NCBI GenBank assembly: GCA_947683625.1
Contig: CANTUR010000649.1
Location: 1,550,001-1,614,000, forward strand
From: Mallotus nudiflorus
Lineage: Eukaryota > Streptophyta > Magnoliopsida > Malpighiales > Euphorbiaceae
Length of the DNA stretch: 64,000 nucleotides
Reading direction: 5' to 3'
This document shows, one piece after another, positions 57,940 to 64,000 of this stretch; positions within the stretch are counted from its first letter, which is position 1, and every line of letters starts with the position of its first letter. Made by a program: the position numbers and the translations under genes. The notes beneath the pieces are model-generated. The model was not told the DNA's origin and did no database searches. It saw only the letters and a program-made list of their open reading frames with translations.

Positions 57940-59810
57940 ATGGCATTGAGGGAATGGGTTAGCTTTGATATGCTTATGTCTAGGATAGATGAGGAGTTGT
58001 TAGGGTGGTACTGGAGGTGGTTTAGCATTCCCGCCGATTATACCCTGCACACTATAATTAGGAAGTTTAGCGCCCATAACTCCCATGCTAGATCTCAGTA
58101 GGCTAGTAGTATACTTTGACCAACTAGAAGGGGGTCTGAAATTCCCGTTGGATCCCTTTGTAAAAAGATTTCTAAATAAGTATAGCATAACGCCTGGTTA
58201 GCTTTACCTTAATAGTTACCGGATTCTGACCAGGTTCATTCAGTTGATGCATGAGGAGGGTAGGGAGCTGGACTTAGATGTCCTATGGTATTTGTATAGC
58301 CTAACTAAGAAGGAGGGAGAACTGAGGTTCTCCTTATTGGCTATCCCAAACCATACCTTATTTGTGAAGCTTCTCATTCTTCACAAGAAGTGGAGGCATA
58401 AGTTTTTCATTGTTGAGCACCCTACGGACTTCCTGGATGTCCAACAAATGTGGTCTGATGAATTCTACAGAGTAAAATGGCCTCCGAATCTATCTGACCA
58501 TGATACGTAGATAGTCTTGAGGCTTTATCTCGATGGCCTGGCCGAGGCTCCGTCAGCTGAAGATGTATCAAGAAGTTACTTATTGAGAGTCTACCCAGAT
58601 CGTGTTCAGTCTAATGGTATGTTTTGATTATCAAAAGGTATCTTTTTAACTTTTTTTTACCTTTTCAATTGTAAATGACTGACTTTTTTGCTTTTGCGGA
58701 TGAAATTCAACTTGTAGCTGATGAGCCAGCTAGGCCAGAAGAAGTACATATCTCCTCCCCCTCTCCATATTTTAAAGTACCTGTAGTCCTCAAGGAAGTG
58801 GCCATCAATTCAAAGGGGAAGGCTATGGTCGAGTCTTCACGATCTAGCAGGAAAGGTTGGCAAAAGAGGAGGTTGATCGACCAACGCTCAGATGCTAAGG
58901 AGCTAGATGAGGAAATATACATCCATTGTTTAGGGCTTTCCAGGTGTCCGGACATGAGGGCGTTGATCTTGAACAAAGTGAAGCCATCGAGTATTTCAAA
59001 TGCCCAAGTTCAAGATTAATATGCTGAGTCACTGAGGTTATTAGCAGATATGCAACGCTGGACCGAGGAGGTTTCAGAGGGGCTGTTCAGTTTTATGATC
59101 GGGCATTCACTAGAAGTAAGTGTTAAATACCTTTTATTTGTAACTTTTTATGCATTTTTGTATTGAGGTGATGACATGAGTTTTTCCTTTCACAGATGAC
59201 TTAGGCTTTATTGCTGGTGAAGGGCCAGTGTTTCTACCTTAAAAGCCAATACAGTCTGAAGGAGACGGAGGTTGGAACAATAATAATTAATTTTGAAAAG
59301 AAACTGTATAATGCAAAGGCGGTACTAAAGCTCTGCCAGACTAAGTCTGCAAAGGCAAAATCTGAGGCCAAGGTGAGCCAGACAAAGGTGGCCAAATTAG
59401 AGCACAGTTAAGGTCAACTAACTAAAAGGATCGAAGAGCAGGACTCTCAGATCGTAAACTTAGAGAAGAAGCTAGTTGAGGTTAAGAAATCTCAAGAGAA
59501 CAATAAGAGATCCTATCAGAACATGGTTGGAAGATTTCTCAAGGCCTACAAGTCTGAATGTAGGAGGGTCCTGCTCTCTCAAAAACTAGAGTTGGACTTG
59601 GCTGATCTGGATCAAATAACATCTATTGATTTGGCTAAAATTACTGCTGAAAAGGATGCCCGGTAGAAGGCCACTCCCCTTTGTGTAAGGAATATTTCTA
59701 AGTCAGTTGAAAGGACCTCTGTTGAGCGTCCAATGCCTACTAGTGCTGTCAATATTATTCCCCCTCCCATCTTCGAGTCTGAACCTTTAAATGTACACTT
59801 AGTAGAATAA
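57940..59810 (+). pseudogene. antisense ORF of the right Tat-like element: 'gypsy-type transposase'-like with coiled coil
   Basis: Start MALREWVSFDMLMSRIDEEL at 57940. A frame change near 58100 leads into LEGGLKFPLDPFVKRFLNKY, LNSYRILTRFIQLMHEEGRE, LWYLYSLTKKEGELRFSLLA, then HKKWRHKFFIVE. This is the order of the plant 'putative gypsy type transposon' domain (PF04195 family: GLRFPxxxFF, LxPNxxRxLxxF, GWKxRFFFV). The C-terminal half is coiled coil (EQDSQIVNLEKKLVEVKKSQ, LAKITAEKDAR), ending LNVHLVE. An apparent intron, GTAAGT to TTTCCTTTCACAG, lies at 59116-59195, and another may start at 58617. One or two internal stops (Q-to-stop near 58197). It is on the strand opposite pol. Function unknown. 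Confidence 0.72.
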
Positions 59811-59904
59811 GGATTTTTTTTTTTGTAATTGGCTTCTGTAATATGATTTTTTTCTTTAATGAATGAAAAATACTTTATTTGATATCACTCTAAGTACATT
59901 TATT

Positions 59905-61110
59905 AGTAGTATTTTTGAAGGTAGTCTGAGTTCCAAAATTGTTTTAGTTCCTTGCCTTCTTTATCTTTTATTTTGTATGCTCCTTTAAATGTGTGCTCTG
60001 TAACTTGATAGGGCCTTCCCAATTGGGACCTTGTTTGCCAGTGCCAGAGTTGCCTCTACTAATTTTTGCCCTTCTGAGTACCTAGTCTCCTACCTTAAAC
60101 TATCTTAGGTGACTACGCCAGAGATGATATTGCGCTATCTTCTACCTATATGCTTCAGTTATAGCAGACGCCCATTCTTTTCTTTCCTCTAGTAGGTCCA
60201 AACATCTCTGGGTGTCAATGTTGTTCACGTTTCGATTGAAGTCTTGGCTCACCCTGTAACTTAGTGATCGATTTCTACTAGTATTACCGTGTCCATACTA
60301 TAAGTTAACCTGAATGGTGTTTCCTCTATGAATGATCTAGGAGTGGTCCTATAGGCCTAAATTATATTATTAAGTTCTTCGACCCAATTTTCCTTCTTCT
60401 CATTGAGTCTCTTTTTTAACCCTTGCATGATAGTTTTATTGGTAACCTCTATTTGCCCATTCGTATACGAGTGAGCTACTAAGGTAAAATGAAACTTTAT
60501 TATGAGGTTTGAGTAGAACCTTGTAAACTTCTTATTGTCAAAATGCTTGGCATTATCTATGATCAGGGTGTGAGGTATGCTGAATCTGCAGATGATTTCT
60601 CTCTAGAAGAAGTGTTGAATTCGAGCTTCTGTAATGGTCAGAACTACTTCCATTTCTACCTACTTAGTGAAATGATCTATAGCCATAATTAAGAACTTTT
60701 TATATAAAGTGGAGGTCGGGAAGGGACCCAGGACTCCATACCCCATATGGCGAAGGGCCAAGGGCTGCTGATTAAATGTAGGGGGTTGGAAGGCATGTGA
60801 TTGAGATGAGCAAACTGTTGGCACTTATGACATTTTTGAGTTAATGTCTAGGCATCATTAAATATGGTGGGCCATTAGTATCCTTAAAGTAGTGCTTTCC
60901 TAATTTATATGCAGTGGGATTCATGTGATCCATAAAATCCTTCCTTAATTTCCCTGAGTATGTAATTCCCTTCCTTTAGGGATACACATTTGGACCATGG
61001 ATGTGAAAGGGATTTCCTGTAGAGCTCTCTATGATGGATAGAGTAGTGGGCTGCCTTTATCTTCAGCTTTCGAGCCTTTAATTTATCTTCTGGGAGTGTT
61101 ATATTTTTTA
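59905..61110 (-). pseudogene. integrase of the right Tat-like element
   Basis: Reading leftwards: IREIKEGFYGSHESHCI and CHKCQQFAHLNHMPSNPLHL (zinc-binding part), SPWPFAIWGM. Shifted frames of the core include KFHFTL and ANGQIEVTNKTIMQGL-like wording. Toward the end it reads LDLLEERKEWASAI, YQVTEHTFKGAYKIKDKEGK and ELKQFWNSDYLQKYY at about 59950-59905. The final block is the usual Tat integrase C-terminus. Stops and frame changes are frequent, so catalytic residues cannot all be placed. It ends about 95 bases from the antisense ORF stop, so the two genes are tail to tail. Confidence 0.78.
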
Positions 61111-61114
61111 GTTA

Positions 61115-61700
61115 TTAGACTATCGATTGCATCCATTCTGAGATTTCCCATAACTCTATGATATCTAGGTCCTCAGTGTTGGGTTTTTTCAGTGCTTTGG
61201 CATGTTCCATCCCCTTAAATGCTTGATTATCTTTAGCTATTGATTTGGCTAAGAGGTCAGCTTTAGAGTTTTCATGTCTGGGTATTTGGACTATCTCCCA
61301 TTGTCCTCTATCTTGTTTAATCTTCTTCAAGAGTTACATAACTTTTCCTGTATATCTAGCGATGCTCGAGTCCTTGATCTGGAATGTCCCGTTGACCTAG
61401 TTTACTACTAGTTAAGAGTCTGAGTGTATTATGAGGTGTTTGGCTTTGACTTTCGGCCACTAATTTCAATCTTGTGATGAGTGCCTACTATTCTGCGGCA
61501 TTATTGGTTTCATTGTACTCTATTTGAATTGCATACTGGATGTGAATTTTATTCGGTCCCTTAAGGATAACGCCGACACTAAATCCTTGAGTGGAGGATG
61601 CTCCGTCAATATAGAGCTTCCACTATGGTGCTTTGGTGATGGTGAGATCTTCTGGCATCATTTGTTGAACAAAATCTACTAACACTTGAGCTTTCACCTA
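61115..61700 (-). pseudogene. second RNase H of the right Tat-like element
   Basis: The open stretch 61330-61115 reads MKKIKQDRGQWEIVQIPRHE, NSKADLLAKSIAKDN, the C-terminal block of the additional RNase H of Tat elements (IPRxENxxADxLAK). Upstream, stop-broken frames give KLYIDGASSTQGFSVGVILK and GPNKIHIQYAIQIEYNETNN, then AAE. These hold the first Asp and a Glu of the RNase H site. Its place between RNase H and integrase matches the left element. Confidence 0.8.
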
Positions 61701-61704
61701 CTGA

Positions 61705-63065
61705 TGGGGCTCATAGTCGATGTCAAATTCTTTAAATAAGATCGACCATTAAACCAATCTGCCTAAAATCTCAAGCCTTTGTAAGATTTTTTTATAGGGG
61801 GAAGTGGGATTTGACAATGATAGGATGAGCCTGGAAGTAGTGTCTGAGCTTCCGCGATGTATGGACAACGATAATGGTAAGCTTATCTAGCATAGGTACC
61901 GAACCTTGGATCCTCGGAGTATTTTGCTGATGTAGTATACCGAGTTTTATTGGCTCTCTTCTTCCCTTACTAGCTTCGAAGCTATGCATTCTTGACCCAC
62001 CAAGAGGTATAAGTACAATGTTTCCTTTGGGACTGGCCTGTTGAGTAGAGGTGGTGAGGACAGTAATTTTTTAACATCTTCGAAAGCTGCCTGGCAGTCT
62101 TCAGTCCAAACAAATTTTTTAGAATTTTTTAAAGCTCAAAATAGTGGTAGGCACCATCTGGCCAAGTAGGAGATGAAACATCCCATAGCCACGATCTTGC
62201 CATTTAGCTTTTGTAACTCATGGATAGTCCTTAGAGATTTTCATGTTGAGAATAACCTTCATTTTCTCCGAGTTGGCCTCAATACCTCTATGGTATATCA
62301 TGAATCCCAAGAATTTACCTGCTTTGACTCAGAAGATGCATTTTTCTGAATTCATCTTGATCCTAGACTCCCTCAATAATTTAAGGACTTGATCCACATC
62401 CGCCAAGTGTTGCTCTGCATGTTTACTTTTAATAATAATGTCATCCACGTATACTTCCACATTTTTCCCAATCTGGTCTCGAAGTACATGGTTTATCATC
62501 CTCTAATATATTGCTCCGGTATTCTTTAGTCTGAAGAGCATCACCTTGTAGCAGTAAAGACCTTTGTAGGTGATGAAGGATATCTTCTCTTAGTCTTCCC
62601 TCTTCATTGGTATTTGGTGATATCCTTGTGCTGCATTAATAAAACTATATAGACCGTGGCTGGCATTGGAGTCTACTAGTTGGTCAATTATAGGTAGTGG
62701 GTAGCTGTCCTTGGAGCATCCCGGTTAAAGTCAATATAGTCCATACACATCCTATATTTTCCGTTCAATTTTTTAACTAGTGCCACATTGGCTACCTATT
62801 ATGGGTGAGTAACTTCTTTGATAAACCCAACTTTTAACAACTTCTTCATTTCTTCGGCGATTATCTTTTGCCTCTCGTATGCAAAGGTTATTTTCTTTTG
62901 GATCACTGACTTTGCCCCTGGTCTAATGTTCAAGCTATGATAGGCAACCTGGGGATCTACTCCAGTTATTTCGGATGCCCGAGAAGCGAAGACTTCTAAG
63001 TGCCTAGTGAGGATTTCCCTTATTCCTCGCTTGGTGTCATAGTTGAGCTCATTGCTAATCTTCAC
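61705..63065 (-). pseudogene. reverse transcriptase and first RNase H of the right Tat-like element
   Basis: 63065-62799 reads VDPQVAYHSLNIRPGAKSVI, QKKITFAYERQKIIAEEMKK and LLKVGFIKEVTHP. Further frames give NGKYRMCIDYIDFNRDAP, LVDSNASHGLYSFINAAQGY and KISFITYKGLYCYKVMLFRL. The intact polymerase box VYVDDIIIKSKHAEQHLADV lies near 62441-62455, then KFLGFMIYHRGIEANSEKMK. The first RNase H is seen in LIPLGGSRMHSFEASKGRRE- and HYFQAHPIIVKS-like parts (61989-61792). Unlike the left element, both Asp of YVDD remain, but stops occur throughout. Confidence 0.87.
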
Positions 63066-63305
63066 CGCTTTCTTGTTAGTAATTTATAATATTTCAATAT
63101 CATTAATTGATTGTAGTCCAACACCTTGCTTCTCTATTTTCCATATTTCTAGGGGGAAGGCCTCTGTCTGAGGCTTTATTGCCATCTGGTAACACTATCT
63201 ACCCATGTGCTAATCTCCACGGATAGTGAGAGTTTTGCCCTTAACTAGAATCTTCATAGTTAGGTGTTGGATGCTTGTGACTACATCTACTTCATAAAGC
63301 GTTGG

Positions 63306-64000
63306 TCATCCTATGATTTCATTGTATGCTAATAGGAGATCCACCACATTAAACAGAGCTTTAACGACTTTTATCTCTTCATTGTCCTGATTTTTGAATT
63401 CTAGATTTAACTCCACAATTCCCATTGGTTGTATGGTTCCTCCACATAAGCTTGTAATGGGATTTTGGATGGCTTTCAGGTTGGTGATGGAACCTCCCAT
63501 AACTTTATAAGCATTCCAAGATAATGCATTGATGACACTTCCATTATCAACCAATAAACTCTTCACTAGATAATTGTTAATGTATGCATTTATCACCAAG
63601 GCGTCATAGTGGGGATGGCGAACATACAACTCGTCTTCTGAATTAAATACAATCTCTCTTTTCTTGAAGGTTGGCCCTTCTTCACGACTGCTTTTAGGTT
63701 TCTTCTCAGCATTTTCCCCTCCAATAATCATGTTAATGACGCTGGCTAGCTCATTCTGAGCCTTCTTTGCTTCTGGCATATCTCGCCCATGGGCCTCTGG
63801 ATTCCTAATTCCTCTAGATATGTCAATAAAATTATTGAGTTTACCATTCTACATTAGTATTTCTATGGCATTCTTCAGTTCTCTATAGGCCTCAGTGTCG
63901 TGCTCGTATTCTCGGTGATACTAACAATAGTGTTCCTTATACAGCGTGGCTTTTCAGCTTGGGCTTATTCTTTTTGTTGGAGTAATTCCTACGCCATTCT
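63306..64000 (-). pseudogene. gag end and protease of the right Tat-like element
   Basis: 64000-63790 carries the gag C-terminus in stop-broken form (YHREYEHDTEAYRELKNAIE and IRNPEAHGRD, compare YCxFHxxxGHDTEDCxxLK of Tat gag). 63779-63306 is open: ELASVINMIIGGEN, then FNSEDELYVRHPHYDALVIN, the protease turn VKSLLVDNGSVINALSWNAY, KAIQNPITSLCGGTIQPMGI and the end FNVVDLLLAYNEIIG. This is a nearly complete aspartic protease with D-N-G at the active site, as in the left element. The rest of gag lies outside the window. Confidence 0.85.

Larger units (their letters stand above)
53336..64000 (-). mobile_element. second Tat-like Ty3/gypsy element with antisense ORF, cut by the window edge
   Basis: Minus-strand gag end, protease, RT, RNase H, second RNase H and integrase run from 64000 to about 59905. 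A plus-strand ORF (57940-59810) follows, and then a 3' LTR (about 53336-54537). Solo LTR D (54738-57762) is inserted between LTR and ORF. The 5' LTR and most of gag are beyond the right edge. Gene order and protein wording match the Tat lineage. The family differs from the left Tat-like element in both LTR and antisense cargo. Confidence 0.85.

Overview
This window is nuclear DNA of a flowering plant, most likely a eudicot. It is AT-rich and almost entirely made of retrotransposons. Every recognisable coding stretch belongs to a plant LINE, a Ty1/copia or a Ty3/gypsy lineage (Tekay/Del chromovirus, Reina-like, Tat-like), or to two decayed plant genes: a receptor-like kinase and an RPA70-like protein. 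I see no intact host gene, and no tRNA, rRNA or CRISPR. The species cannot be told from the sequence alone.

Layout. 1-3507: the 3' half of a LINE whose 3' UTR is split by a 1.56 kb non-autonomous LTR element (1883-3446). 3677-4083: an inverted-repeat, MITE-like unit. 4084-18161: a complete but dead Tekay/Del element on the minus strand with 2.85-2.95 kb LTRs and TSD AAAAT; a 3.2 kb solo LTR (9156-12400, TSD TTCAC) is inserted in its RT/RNase H junction. 19720-31783: a decayed Tat-like element on the plus strand (TSD CACGG/CATGG) with an antisense plant-mobile-domain-like ORF downstream of pol. 32625-34160: a receptor-kinase pseudogene. 34243-37985: a truncated copia element. 38041-46320: an RPA70-like pseudogene, split by solo LTR B (38657-45122, TSD AATAT), which is itself split by solo LTR C (40524-43756, TSD ATACC). 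47769-48240: a Reina-like RT scrap. 49558-52102: a rearranged copia element. 53336-64000: a second Tat-like element on the minus strand, running off the right edge. It carries a plus-strand 'gypsy-type transposase'-like ORF and is split by solo LTR D (54738-57762, TSD TATAA).

The nesting gives relative ages: LINE before short LTR element; inverted repeat before Tekay element before solo LTR A; RPA-like gene before B before C; right-hand Tat element before D. All four ~3 kb solo LTRs keep perfect 5-bp target duplications, so this family has been removed repeatedly by LTR-LTR recombination.

The most interesting signal is inside the large LTRs. All six copies, from two related families, share one module in sense order: a microsatellite (or, in C, a purine tract) at the presumed core-promoter position; a GC-rich leader; a splice-donor-like site; 0.8-1.0 kb of very AT-rich sequence; a splice-acceptor-like site; and, within about six bases, a small hairpin that survives base changes partly by paired substitution. 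This looks like an intron carried inside an LTR leader. It is inferred from sequence alone.
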